Positions 51,448-62,794 are shown, counted from the stretch's first letter. The stretch is 64,000 nucleotides of DNA from Paragyromitra xinjiangensis (GCA_038503065.1 JBCAMK010000008.1:1364001-1428000); one strand, 5' to 3'. The notes: a model not told the origin generated them from the sequence alone. Numbers and translations are program-made.

Positions 51448-52470
51448 CTAGGTGGTTTCCGGTAAAATGGTCATCGTTTGTGTTACCTCACATCATGGCT
51501 GTGACTCTTGGTGGTGGCTGTCCGGGGGATTAGCGAGGTAGGTCATGGGACGGTTAGTTTCCCTGTAGAGTTTTTGGTGGTATGGCGGATCAGCTTTTGG
51601 TTATATGGGAGTAGTGATTTGGTAAGATTTGGTTTGTTACCTCAACTAGTAATAGTTCGAGTTGTAGGCTTTCATGCAGAACGTACTTGCAGCACTTTCG
51701 GGTAAGGACTTGGCTGTAAGGGGAAGCTTGGCTCGTCGATGGTCATCGGACGAGAGGGAATAATCAGATGAGGATAGCGTCAGGCACAGATCTGAGGGAA
51801 TGAGGAACAGAGGAATGAGATGAAGTCAATAGTTCAATCAGGCGCTGTCTATGAAACGGGTTATTATCGTGATATGCCAACCCTAGCGATACTAACTGGG
51901 TGATTTGGCGAAACGGTGTCCTGATTTACTTGAGCCTTGAAAATCTCCCACGTCCAGGTTAGGTTGTATCTACACAAGTATTGTCATCCCTACATTTTAC
52001 ACTATGGAGGGGGCGGTTAGATCTGGGTAAGCCGTCTCGTGCTTGGTCTTCAGATAATCCCGACAGAATAAAGCAATGTTCAAGTCTGTACAATACAGCC
52101 TGATAGTAGATCTGTTGAAAGACTGACTCCTCCTATCTCTAGCAGTAGACTTTTTCCGTAGGGGTCACAGGCGGTATAGACAGCTGTATCTCGTGGGATA
52201 ATATGGGGTTAGAAGCTGGATATCTAAAAAGAGGTACTTGGCTATATGGAAATGACAGGAGTTTATTGCATAACAGCTATGGGTTTTGATATACAGATAT
52301 ATTACGAAAATCCAATAATCCAGCATCTAGTGATAATCCATGATCCAAACGCCAAGCATCAAAACGCAGGGATTCCAGCAAAGACAATTTACATATGTAG
52401 CCTCAACTCTCGATATCTTCTTTACCTCCTAACCCACCACCAACTCTCACCACCACCACCACCACCCATC
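51448..52470. other. Intergenic, possible remnant
   Basis: The minus strand here continues with frames interrupted by several stops and could be a further decayed part of the TPR gene. No P-loop, NACHT or other N-terminal domain can be recognised. The last ~200 bp before 52471 are the promoter and leader of the MPU1 gene. Confidence 0.4.
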
Positions 52471-53371
52471 ATGGACTCCCTCCTCCACCACCTCGACCCC
52501 CTCTTCGCCGCCCTCCGCCCCTACATCACCCCCTACACCACCCAACTCCCCCCCTCCCTCTCCACCCCCCTCTCCCAACTCCTCACACCAGCCTGCTACC
52601 GCTCCCTCCTCCTCGAATTCGACCCCTCCTCCTCCCCCGCCTGCGTCCAGCTCGCCATCTCCAAAGCAATCGGAATAGCAATCATCACCCTCTCCTCCAT
52701 AATCAAAATCCCACAACTCCTAAAACTCGTAAACTCCGGATCCTCCCGCGGCCTCTCCTTCACCTCCTACGCCCTCGAAACAACCAGCTACCTCTGCACC
52801 CTCGCGTACAACTTCCGCTCCGGCAACCCCTTCAGCACATACGGCGAGACCGCCCTCATCGCCGCCCAAAACATCGCCATCGCGGCTCTAATCCTTCACT
52901 ACGACAACCGCAGTGCCGCAGCCGCAGCACTCGTCCCGGTCGTGGGCGTAGCCCTCTATGTTCTCTTCAGCGAGGGCATGCTAGACGCACGTGTGATGGG
53001 GTGGTTGCAGGCTGCGACTATACCGCTTGCGTTGGCGAGCAAGGTGCCGCAGATTGTGACGGTTGCGAGGAATGGGAGTACTGGACAGTTGTCGGCTTTT
53101 GCGGTAGGTGCTGTGTTTGATGGTGTTGGGCTTGGCTGATTGTTGTTAGGTTTTTAATTACTTGTTTGGGTCGTTGGCGAGGGTGTTTACGACGCTGGCG
53201 GAGGTGGACGATCCGTTGATTTTGTATGGGTTTGTGGGTGGGGCGGTACTGAACTTCGTGCTGGCGGTGCAGATGGTGTGGTATTGGAATTCAGGGAGGA
53301 AGTTGGGGAAGGGGGGGAAGAAGAGGTATACAGGACCGGCGAGGAAAGGGACGCCGAAGAGGAAGGCGTAG
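52471..53371 (+). CDS. MPU1: Mannose-P-dolichol utilization defect 1 homolog (PQ-loop membrane protein)
   Basis: Two exons: 52471-53103 and 53150-53371, joined in phase 0 (VFNYLFG follows the splice); 284 aa. MPDU1/Lec35 proteins of the ER membrane are needed for use of dolichol-phosphate mannose and glucose in N-glycan and GPI assembly. Both PQ-loop repeats are visible: KIPQLLKLVNSGSSRGLS in the first half and KVPQIVTVARNGSTGQLS in the second, each followed by hydrophobic helices. The C-terminus is a Lys/Arg-rich tail. ATG 52471 follows a CACCACC-type leader; the same frame is open further upstream but that part looks non-coding. Codon use is strongly C-ending in exon 1. It is convergent with MED8, with only 106 bp between stops. 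Confidence 0.9.
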
Positions 53372-53477
53372 TGGGAGGGAGTAGTTAGGACTTGGAGCTT
53401 TATGATTATAACAATTCAATACACGAATGCTGGGCCATAACCAGTATTACTATATCCCAAACGCCTACATAACCCCC

Positions 53478-54199
53478 CTACCTCTTCATCATCCCCGCCT
53501 GCGCCAACCCCGTCGGCAACGGCGGCTGATCCCTCGGCATAACCCCCGTGCCCATAAACCGTAGCATACTCTCCAACTTCAACCCCGCGCCAACCTTCTC
53601 CTTCTCCTCCCTCCTCACCACCTCCCCCCTCTCCAACACCAACCCCGTCTCCACCGCCTCAACCCCCCCCTCCCCTTCCCGCTCCTCAAGCGTATACAGC
53701 TCATCATACCAATTCCGTCCGTCCTGCAGATCCGACACCACATCCTGCACTGCGCGCCAGAACTCGTTCTGTGTCTCTTTGTCCAACGCGCTGAGAGTGG
53801 CCACGTCGGTGTCGTTGAGACCTTTGATGAACCAGTCTTGGACGGGGGCGCTGGGCTTTTTGTTGCAGAGCATGGAGAGGAGGATGGATTGGGTTTGGGC
53901 GGGGAAGCTGGGGAGCGGGTAGGATACGAGCGCGGCGGGGTTGTCGTGCGCGGGGGGGAAGTGCTGGGTTAGGGAGCTGGAGACGGAGGCGAGGGAGGCG
54001 GAGATGACGTTGAATTGGGACTGGAGGGTGGACCTGGGGGTGTTAGTAGGGGGGGGAGGGGAGGAGAGAGGGGGAGGTACCATGGTGGGAGGGAGTCTGG
54101 AGGGCCGTGGCAGAGGACGTTGTTGAAGGCGGTGAGCGTCGAGACGAGTTGGCTGAAGCGCTGGCGGGCGGATTCGAGGGACTTTTGGGGGTTCTCCAT
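53478..54199 (-). CDS. MED8: Mediator complex subunit 8
   Basis: Two exons on the minus strand: 54199-54081 and 54033-53478; 224 aa. Med8 is a head-module subunit of the Mediator coactivator of RNA polymerase II. The N-terminal helix QKSLESARQRFSQLVSTLTA leads into LPPW-STLQSQFNVISASLA, the fungal Med8 signature, which is only formed once the 47-bp intron (branch CTAAC, CAG end) is removed. The middle has SYPLPSFPAQTQ, and the second half contains a conserved acidic/Tyr segment (NWYDELYTLEE). The C-terminus carries a PRDQPPLPTGL-like tail. ATG 54199 is chosen because the frame upstream is only a hexanucleotide microsatellite. It shares a short bidirectional promoter with the acyltransferase gene. 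Confidence 0.85.
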
Positions 54200-54345
54200 G
54201 AGGGTGTCTCTGTGTGTCTCTGTGTCTGTGTCTGTGTCTGTATCTGTATTCTCTCCTGTATCTGTATCTGTATTCTCGTCTGTGTCTGTATTCTCTTCTG
54301 TGTCTGTATTCTCGTCTGCAGTGTCTGTCTCTGACTGTCTGCCTC
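54200..54345. repeat. Imperfect (TGTCTG/TATCTG) hexamer microsatellite
   Basis: About 145 bp of GTGTCTGTGTCTGTATCT-like units lie directly upstream of the MED8 ATG, in the 402-bp gap between the divergent MED8 and acyltransferase starts. On the MED8 strand the frame stays open and would encode Asp/Thr-rich repeats, so a longer MED8 N-terminus cannot be fully excluded. Confidence 0.85.
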
Positions 54346-54601
54346 TATACCATCTGCCTGTTCTGCCAGTCGGCATCGGAGTCTTGGCAGCGATGCAACA
54401 TGTGAAGACCAAATTCTTTTCTCTGAAGAAATCCCAACAATTCCCTCCGCTCCTCTGGAAAACTCACGATACCCGGTGCGGTCTTTAATTACAGAGACAG
54501 CGCCCAGCTTCTCCTCGTCCACTCGTTCACCTGTTTCTCCAATTCCGCCGGAGCCTTGGAGCCTCATAGTCCATCTGGAGCTATACACCAGCTTCATCTC
54601 A

Positions 54602-57127
54602 ATGACCTCCAAACCCCCCCCTCCCTCCCTCACCCCCTCGTTCACGCCTATAGCCCTCCTCTCTCCTCCCTCTCCTCCAGCTTCCGCCCCAGACATAGAC
54701 CTCCTTCCCTCAAACCTCCAGATCCACCCCCCTCTGGTCCCAGAACAATCCCTCCTCACCTCCGAAGAATCCAGAAACCTCATAACCGCAACCTTTACGC
54801 ACTTCCGCGATGACCCGTTCTCGTTCCTGCGCGAGATCTCGCTCCACTACTCCGGCACCGGATGGCGCGCCTACGACGAACCCATCGGTCAGCGTGTCTT
54901 CTACAAGGGCTTCAGCGAGGAGATGAAGTCCAGTGTGCTACGCAGCGCAATGCTAATCGCGAAGCGACGGGAATTGGCGGAACGACGGGTGCATGTGGAG
55001 GAGGATATGGGCGTGTTTGAGGGTGATGCGAGCGGGAGACGGGCAAAGCGGAAGAAGGAGGTTGAGAGACAGCTCCAGGAGGTTACGGAGGGGATTGTCG
55101 ATGGGATGATTTGTAAATTTGAGAGTAAGAGTTTTATTCGGGTATGTTATGGAGTTCTATACTCGGATTTATGAATTACAATCACAAACTATCACTGACA
55201 TCTCTAGGGTGCCTACTTCCTCGTCGTCCAGCTCCTCGCCCGCGCCTACCACCAAGGAATCCATGTCTCGACTCTTGAGATCCAGCACCTCCGCCGCGCC
55301 GCTACTCTCGCCGCAACAAGAAACCAATCTCTCATCTTCCTCCCCTGTCATCGCTCCCATATTGACTACGTCTCCCTGCAAGTAATCTGCTACCGTCTCG
55401 GCCTCACCCTCCCCGTCGTCGTCGCCGGCGACAACCTCAACTTCCCCCTCGTGGGTCCGTTCCTACAACATGCAGGCGCAATGTACATCCGGCGTTCCTT
55501 CGCCGGAGACGAGCTGTACACCGCTACGGTGCAGGCCTACATCGACACCCTCCTCACCAAGGGCTACAACTTCGAATGCTTCATCGAAGGCGGCCGCAGC
55601 CGCACAGGAAAGCTCCTCCCCCCGAAATTCGGCATATTGAGCTTCATCCTCGATAGCATACTCTCCGGCCGCGTCAACGACGCCTACATCATCCCAGTAT
55701 CAACCCAATACGACAAAGTGATAGAAACAGAAGCCTACGTATCCGAACTCCTCGGAATCCCAAAAGTGAAAGAAAACCTCTGGGACTTCCTCTCCTCCTC
55801 TAAATTCCTAAACCTAAACATGGGCCGTGTCGACGTTCGTTTCCACGAACCCTGGTCACTCCGAGAATTCGTAGAATCCCAAATCACCAAAGCCGCCGTG
55901 GAAACACCCATCCCAGTAGACCGCAGCTCACCTCAAATCCGTCTCAAGGTCCTACGGAGTCTCGGATACAAGGTCCTCAGCGATATCAACGCCGTCTCCG
56001 TCGTTATGCCCACCTCCCTCATTGGCACTATCCTCCTCACGCTGCGCGGCCGCGGTGTCGGTAAATCCGAACTCGTCCGTCGGATCGACTGGCTCCGCAC
56101 CCGGATCCACGCTAAGGGTGGGCGTGTAGCCCATTTTGGTGGCGCTGAGACCGAAGTGGTGGTCGAGCGTGGTCTTGAGGTCCTTGGGGAACTTGTAGGC
56201 CGGGTTGATGATCTTGCCGAGGAAACATTCTACGCGGTGGATCGGTTCCAGCTTAGTTTCTACAGGAACATGGTTATCCACCTCTTCATCTCCGAGACGA
56301 TCGTGGCCGCAGCAATGTACACGAGAGTAAAACAAGGCGGTGGACCGGCGAACCAGCGAGTACCGTATACTGTCCTCTTCGACCAAGTCTCGTTCCTATC
56401 CCGCTTGTTCCGAGGGGAGTTTGTTTTCCCGACAGAAGGGATCAAGACGAATCTAGAAAAAACAATAAAAGGCCTACAGGAAGATGGAGTGGTGAATGTG
56501 GGTATGGGAGACGGGGTGGTAGAGTATGTAGAACTTAGTGATGCGGAGCGACGTCGTGGAAGGGAGAATTTCGATTTTTATTGCTTTTTGGTGTGGCCGT
56601 TTATTGAGGGGTCTTGGCTGGCTGCTGTGGCGATTATTGGACTTACTCCGCCGAGGGGGATGGAGGACGTGTGGGTTAGTGTGCCGAAGGCACAGGATAT
56701 GGCGCAGCTGGTACCACCCCTCCCCCCAATTCCCTTCCTCTACCCCCGTATTACGTGGCTGATCGTGTAGCTTGGGAAAACACTGTATCATCAGGGAGAC
56801 CTTTCGTATTTCGAGGCGGTGAATAAAGAGACGTTGAAGAATGCGTTTCAGAGGTTCACGGAGGAGGGGATACTGGTGATTCGGAAGTCGTCGGATCGGA
56901 CGCCGCCGGTGTGTAGGATTTCGGATGAGTGGATGCCGAGGAGGGATGAGGTGACGGGGGAGGTGGTGGAGCAGGGGAGGTTGTGGGCATTTATGGAGGC
57001 GATTGCGGTTAGTAGACGGGAGGGGAAGAATCGGAGGGATAATGCGTCGGTTTCTATGAGGGTTTTGGGGCTTGCTGGGAGATGTGGGGCGGAGCTGTTT
57101 AAGGATGCGGAGAGGGCGAGGTTATAG
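54602..57127 (+). CDS. Glycerol-3-phosphate / dihydroxyacetone-phosphate acyltransferase (PlsB/GNPAT type)
   Basis: Three exons: 54602-55141, 55208-56710, 56771-57127; 799 aa. The enzyme makes lyso-phosphatidate or acyl-DHAP, the first step of glycerolipid or ether-lipid synthesis. Acyltransferase block I is HRSHIDY (His228-x4-Asp233), block II has NLNFPLVGPFLQHAGAMYIRR, and block III is FIEGGRSRTGK (305-315), followed by the block IV-like IIPVSTQYDKVIE. These match the PlsB/GNPAT family rather than PlsC. The second intron (56711-56770) must be removed or the frame stops; its branch is CTGAT and it ends GTAG. The start ATG 54602 lies in a Pro/Ser-rich leader with no clear targeting peptide. 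Whether it works in mitochondria, peroxisomes or ER cannot be told. MED8 is divergent upstream. Confidence 0.92.
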
Positions 57128-57788
57128 GGTTGTGGGGTGTCGTGGTTTGGAAGTTTTTGGGTCTGTGGTTTGGGTTGGTATTTTGGGGTTGTGGTGTGTT
57201 GGTGGGGATTTAGGTTGTGGATATGTATGGCGTATGGTGGTGTACTGATATCCAGAGTATTGTGAACAGCGGATTGAGCTAAGTTTCTTCATACTTAAAG
57301 ATGTTGAAACTCTAACTTAGAGTCGAGTCCTGGTGCTGGAATGAGCTTCTGGCGGAGCTCTCGTTTTATCTTATTTAATTCACTAAGTACATTCATCCAT
57401 GGTACTCAGCGTAAGGCCCTAGATGGGTTTTCTAGGAAGATGCACAGCAAGGCGGATCTATAAACCCTGTCTGGCACCTGAAGCCAAAATCCCATCCATC
57501 ATGTCTTACCTGCTACCACCTACTTAAATTCTTTACTTCACTAAGAACCACATTTCCACAATGCTAAGCACCTACTTTCCCTACAAAAATGGAGGATAAC
57601 TCGTGGTTCTGGTTTTGGCAGTTGATCACGGCCCTATCGGAAGTGATAATTTCGATGGGCTTTCATACAATAACCACCACCTACTCGATCCCATCCCATA
57701 GTTATCTCACACCCGACGAAACAAACAGAACCCTCACACACAGCTACCAACACCGAGTGATCCCACGTGATCCCACACACCAACTAAT

Positions 57789-57850
57789 CGATTGATTAAT
57801 TGATTGGTAATTCATACGTGCATCCAATCCTTTGGGTTATGGCGGCAAAC
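57789..57850. repeat. Dispersed repeat, copy 2
   Basis: Matches 18961-19012: TTGATTGGTAATTCATACG, then GCATCC and TTTGGGTTATGGCGGC. Sites that are C or G in copy 1 are often T or A here and vice versa, a transition-biased pattern. Confidence 0.7.
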
Positions 57851-58348
57851 AAATAACCGAGAACTAAGAAAACATCCCCTAATCACCGTCACTCCAAAAA
57901 TCTGCTAAAAGGTGGCTTTGACCTTTTTTATTGATCACAGGCGTTAACAAAATTATCCGAGTGAACATGTTTATGGCACTAGAAAGGGAAAATGAGCTTG
58001 TCTTCATTTCTTACGCTAGGATTTGCTCTTTTTGCGGGACTGTTGGACCAATGGCTTCTAGTTGTAGTTGGTGAGTTGCAGTGATGATCCCCATGAAAGT
58101 CGACATGAATACTGATAATTGAGGATGCGAGCATAGTGTTCACTAGAGTTTCTTCACCGCTATAAAACATATACTCTTATGCTAAGAGAAAAAAAAGCTC
58201 CCCCTTTCTTGATATAGCCCCCAAAACAAGAGCCACATACAGGCGATTTTGCGTGCTACCAAAAGGTGCTATCGTCTTCTGCTTTTCTCCCCATACAAAT
58301 TAGTGCCAAGACTTGGACTTTTATAGCGCAGCCATGGTTCAAGAGCGC

Positions 58349-58680
58349 GGCTGTTCTTGCGCTACGACGCGCATAATCAGCTGAGGCTAACGGACGGACA
58401 AAAAACGTTTAGCCATTACTTCGAGATACATTTGCACCTCGTTATGCCGGACACCCAGAATCCAGTAGATCCCATACGGGATAGCAAGTCCTCCCGAAGA
58501 ATCCGGGACGGCAAATTTATTTTGCAGTAGAAAAACGTTTTGGCTAGGGCATTTTGTACGGGACAGCAAGGGATTTGGCATACTGAGTTCCGGCATAGCG
58601 AGGTGCGACTGTAGTTTTAAAATGCGGAGTGACCACTATACTATACCCACACCCGCCGAAACTCGCGCCAAACCTCTTTC
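58349..58680 (+). repeat. Older dispersed repeat, copy A, split by a MITE
   Basis: Outer parts align with 63440-63580: GTTCTTGCG, GCATAA, CAGCTGAGGCTAA, then after the insertion TAGTTTTAAA, GAGTGA and GACCACTAT, TATACCCACA. The 183-bp MITE sits between the two halves. Confidence 0.75.
58429..58611. mobile_element. 183-bp pogo/Tc1-like MITE
   Basis: Terminal inverted repeats of about 25 bp: left CATTTGCACCTCGTTATGCC, right (read inward) CAGTCGCACCTCGCTATGCC, both continuing GG. It is flanked by TA at 58427-58428 and 58612-58613, the target duplication of the Tc1/mariner/pogo superfamily; the CAGT end fits the pogo branch. It has no coding capacity. Confidence 0.85.
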
Positions 58681-59016
58681 GGACATGCCCCAGCCACCTT
58701 AATCCATTCATGGGATGTCACTCGGCCTGATCCAGTCACACTACGGGGGATTCATGGCTTATCAGTCAAAGCAACTACTCGTCCCACGGCAGGTATAAGC
58801 ATTTCTCTCCGCTCCCTTGTGTGTAGGCAGGTACGCAAGCTGGCAGTCACCGGTAGCTAGTCCAAAGAGTATGGGCACGGTGGAGTGCAGGGGAGGGGCC
58901 GAAGGATATGGAGACGTACTAAGGTGAGATATTGGAAGTAGGGGCGCAATACCGTTCTCGCTAATGTACCCACTTTTCTGAAACTCAACGAAGTCTGCGC
59001 GCTAAACCCTGTCCGG

Positions 59017-59110
59017 CGATTTCTCAGCCACCTAAATATCATCATAGTGTGTCACTCGACCTTTCTTTTAGCTTCCTCGTTTCAGTCGGCCCTCGCTAGG
59101 TGCAAGAATA
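59017..59110 (+). repeat. Dispersed repeat with TCACTCG core
   Basis: CAGCCACCTAAA, TCATAGTGTGTCACTCGACC, then TTTCAGTCGGCCCTCGC. Related to 58690-58740 (shared CAGCCACCT...TCACTCGGCC) and to 61083-61165 (shared TCACTCG-GCC, GAGTCAGCCCTTGC). Confidence 0.6.
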
Positions 59111-59883
59111 TCACGTTTAACCTGCATCCACTTTGCTCAATCTTCAATCGAAGTGTCTCCCTACTGGTTGCGATCTTAGACTCGAGCCTACCTTCAGTTT
59201 CTATATAGTATATGGTGTTAGTTGACCGAGACTAACACTATGTTTTAGCACCTTCATAACGGGTGGAGACACCCACAGCTCTTAGAGAATAAAATAAATA
59301 TATATCAACCCCACAGTAGCCCACAGTAGCCTCCCAAGAACAAATCCACTGTTCGGGACGCTTGTTGTCGATAAACGCAGGGCGGTTTGTGTTATCTGTT
59401 TCACTGTATGTTTGTGTATATCTGCCTATGTGTCAAGGCCGAAAACAAAGCATAGCAATGCTACACCAAGACTGGCATCTTGCATTATCACGGAGCCGGT
59501 CGTTCTTGCGAATGCATCGAGTGACTTTTCATGATTGCCGACGTGAGGTGGCGTCTGTCAACCTAAAACAAACTAGTCACAGCTCTTTATGAACCTTAGG
59601 GTTCTGAGGGAGTATACTAAACTACTATACTACACCGACATTGTTGAAAGATACCCTGTCGGCGGCCACAAAAGCTCCCACCACTCGATAGATCACAGTT
59701 TGTCACTCTGCTTACTCGTAAAAAACCCTCGAAAAGCCAACATTAATAGATACAAGCAGACTTAACCATTTAACTCATTACTCTAAAAGAAAAGCACGGA
59801 CTAGTTAAGTATTATACAGGTCGTATACAGCGACTTCATTTCGTTCCAAACGGCCAGAACAGAGAGCAGGGGTTAAACCACTG

Positions 59884-60696
59884 TTAATCTTGACCGCAAG
59901 CCTCTTCACCAAACAAGACATCCTGGAAGTTTAGAAAGACCTTTGGGTCATGCTCGCCCTCCTCCCCAGCGCAGCACTCATCCTCCTCCCCAACGTAGCA
60001 GTCGTCGCTCCATTTGGAAATTCTGTCTTCAATTGCATCCCTCTCCCGCTGTTGGGCGATCTCTTGAAGCTCTTTGGGCGCGCCGGGGAAATTCCAAAAA
60101 CTGCTTGGATCGATGTCATCGATGCCCGAAAGGGCTCTGTCGATATCTTCCTCGGTCAAAGACTCGTCGCACTCATCTGGGGGTTCCCCGGGGAAGACAC
60201 TGTGGGCTATACTAAAGCCATAGTTGCCGTCAGACTAACAAACACCTTTTCATAATTTAGGAGGATGAACCTATTTGCGATAATAGAGGGGGTGTTAAGC
60301 TCCCGCATTTTCCTAGGGATATCAAAATTGAGAAACTCATAGAGTTTGTTTATTGCACCGGGGCCTCCATCTAGGAGCACCGGGCCATTTGGGTGGCGAC
60401 ACCACTTAATCCGTTGGCAAGAAGCTGAAAGGAAGGAAGAGGAGATAATTGCCTACTTTGTGCGTTTCCGGAAATTCGTGTTCAACCGTAACCATACCGA
60501 GCCACGAACAACGATTGTTCAGCCAACCGCCGAAGGAAAGGGATGGGGCCGCTGGTGAGGGCGAAGCGCCAGGAGTCCAGTTGATAGCCGGGATCGGCAG
60601 ATGGTTTAAGCGTTCCATATCCGTCGCATGTTGTACCATCCACTTATCAGCATCCCACGCACCAGTGACACCACGGGGAGTTTTACTATACGACAT
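59884..60696 (-). CDS. Unrecognised 222-aa protein
   Basis: Three-exon minus-strand model: 60696-60498, 60424-60271, 60199-59884; phases agree and both introns (73 and 71 bp) have CTGAC- or CTAA-like branch sites. The protein starts MSYSKTPRGVTGAWDADKW and has a Trp-rich middle. It then carries the segment LLDGGPGAINKLYEFLNFDI and ends in a very acidic tail with SLTEEDIDRALSGIDDIDP and Cys-containing GEEDECCAGEEG. There is no signal peptide or membrane helix. I do not recognise a family. The frame is open for 97 codons upstream of ATG 60696 as far as an ATG at 60987, so a longer N-terminus is possible. Support is the matching splice phases and biased composition, not homology. Confidence 0.5.
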
Positions 60697-61082
60697 GATA
60701 GGGAAGAAGGCGATGAAAATCCTCTGATTTTGTTTGTTGTGGGTTACGGCTATGACAAGTACGTAGTGTAGAGTTGTTTTCAGATGTTTAGCATTTCCAG
60801 TGGGAGTGGAGGAAGCGGAGATGTTGGTATATACATGTGAAGTATTCGCGGAGGATAGGGTAGCAGCGGGTGCATATCCAAAGTCAATGGTGCTGATCGG
60901 ATAGCGTAAGAGAATAACTTCTCCACAGAGAGGTATCTCAAGGTCCTGAGCGTAACTGATCATGTTCCAGCGTTCAGAGGACATCACGGGGAATCGTGTC
61001 TGGAGGTGATGTAGAGAAGAAGGCTTGGTGTTTGCCCTTGAAGTGAGCGTTGACGTAGGTAAAGGGTCTGACGACGATCTGA

Positions 61083-61165
61083 TAAGCCCTGAACATCGTC
61101 ATGTATCGTCACTCGGCCTATTTTTAACCTTCTAGTTTGAGTCAGCCCTTGCCGAACGCAGGAGT
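61083..61165 (+). repeat. Dispersed repeat with TCACTCG core, second copy
   Basis: TCATGTATCGTCACTCGGCC, then TTTGAGTCAGCCCTTGC; diverged relative of 59017-59110. Confidence 0.55.
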
Positions 61166-61501
61166 AGCGGATCAGCTGAATTGTGATAGGTGTATCTGTA
61201 GGTTCTGATATATGATAGGCCCTCTTCTTATGTGCCTTCTTTGATGCTACCATGATTTTAGGAGTTGTCCGGGGGATGAAGTTTATGGTGAACCTCGGAA
61301 ACTCGATCAAGTTTGCTCAACCTATTTCTAAGTTCTTGTGAGTTTTATACAACGTTCGAGCATCATTCAGATAGAGAAAGAGATACACTCGTTTATGCCC
61401 GTCGGTTACACTTAGGCAAATTTTAGATACCGAAACCCTCCGGTTGATGCGCTAAAGACTTCTCGTACAACTTAGGGGGACCGTGAGTCTATGACAACAG
61501 C

Positions 61502-61550
61502 CCCTACGGTGCGCAGTAGCCCGAGGCAGTAGGGAATGTGGACGAGTCTA
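61502..61550 (+). mobile_element. Solitary right end of the TAGTCTCG MULE-like family
   Basis: CCCTACGGTGCGCAGTAGCC, then GGCAGTAGGGAATGTGGACG and AGTCTA, matching the right terminus of 47322-47746 in order. No left end or duplicated 9-mer was found; some 120 bp upstream may be remnant interior (TACCGAAACCCTCCG). Confidence 0.65.
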
Positions 61551-62251
61551 GAAGGCTGTTTGCGAAAAACGGTCACTGTGAAGACAATGGTCGCGATAAC
61601 CCTAACCTTGCGCCCTTGTGAACTGCACTGGCAACATGAGCAGGTGCCACCACACACAATCTTTTTCATGCAAACTACATGTAGATTCCATCACACACGT
61701 TTAAGTGGGATAACTTCAACGTTTTGCTTAGGCTACCAACAGATTCCCCCTAGGCCTACTACCTGTCTAGGCGTTGAGACACCGTCCAAAAACACAACTC
61801 TCCGCTATGTGACATTTAAGCAGTGCCCTCCGCTGTTGTGCCATTACTTCTCCGGTCTCTGCTCTCTAATAAGGAGCGATAAGCAGTATGAGCAGAATTA
61901 GCAGAGGCACAGGCCCCAACACCTCCAGATGGCCCTGAAACCTTGGTGAAAAGAGCGCTGCGAGTGGAACGGGGAGTGTCGCGAATGGAAGAATGAACTG
62001 TAAAAGTGTAGCATTACGATAGGAAAGCTGGTGGTACAGCCCTGATACAAGTTTCCACTATAACCTACCCTAGTATTAACTATCAGTAGACAGAAGCATT
62101 ACACAATGTAGACGAGAAACTACGCTTAGAAAAGAATTTCGGTGTTTGTGGAGCCATAGGTGCGTAAGATATGCTATGTGTATGCATACGAGACCCCACC
62201 TCTAACCTCCCCCTCCTCTCGCAAGCACTGAACTGGTATCTGAAAACTTGA

Positions 62252-62726
62252 ATTATAGAAGGAATAGTATATCACGCTGTACTCGAAGTGCGTATTACAG
62301 AGTCTGGCGGAATCCAAGATAAGCTGAATAAGTTGGCAGAAGATCCTGAATATGAAGACCCTCAATTCAGAAGGCGAAATGCGCGAACTCGTCCTTAGGG
62401 ATGTTCAGATCTGTATTTCTAAGGTTTGTCATGAACTTTCGAAGCACGCACATGGAAACATGACTCTAGTCGAGCTTGACCATCGCCACTTCACATCCAA
62501 CGAGTTCGCTCATTTTATAGACTACGGAGTCGATGGAAAGGTGCCTGCACTGGCAAGAGGCCTAAGCGGAGTAGATGATGATGGATGTGGCTATAAGGGC
62601 CCTTATCACATCTGGGAAGCGAGAACCAATCAGGAAATACGAGATGCTTTGAATGTGACAACAGGGATCAATACTATCGTGGCCGGGCTAGATGGGAAGG
62701 GTCTAAATTTTCAGAGAATCGCGTAA
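62252..62726 (+). pseudogene. Possible frameshifted gene fragment
   Basis: One frame (62252-62398) reads ITESGGIQDKLNKLAEDPEY and PQFRRRNART, then stops at a TAG. A second, overlapping frame (ATG 62352 to 62726) takes over with CHELSKHAH, VDDDGCGYKGPYHIWEA and TGINTIVAGLDGKGL. Both look coding by composition, and together they recall small uncharacterised fungal proteins with a SGG..KL..LA.DP.Y start. A single-base indel near 62385-62395 would join them. No signal peptide or start is seen for the first part. Alternatively the downstream 124-aa frame alone is a gene. Confidence 0.35.
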
Positions 62727-62794
62727 AAGGGGGCCGTCACTCTCAGCAACCGTATATATGGACGAAGGTATGTTTAATGATTTTGTGCTAACAG

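Larger units (their letters stand above)
57128..59883. other. Repeat-rich intergenic region
   Basis: No gene recognised. Holds a dispersed repeat (57789-57850), an older repeat interrupted by a TA-flanked MITE (58349-58680), and related repeats at 58690-58740 and 59017-59110. Confidence 0.6.

Noticed and set aside
58387..58596. 69-codon minus-strand frame
   Set aside because: Lies within the TA-flanked MITE and its host repeat; non-coding element sequence.
61100..61117. GGCCGAGTGA (reverse of TCACTCGGCC) as an RNA polymerase III A box
   Set aside because: It resembles the tRNA-Ser A box, but no B box follows at the proper distance in the 58.7 or 61.1 kb copies, so a SINE origin of the ten-copy motif is not supported.
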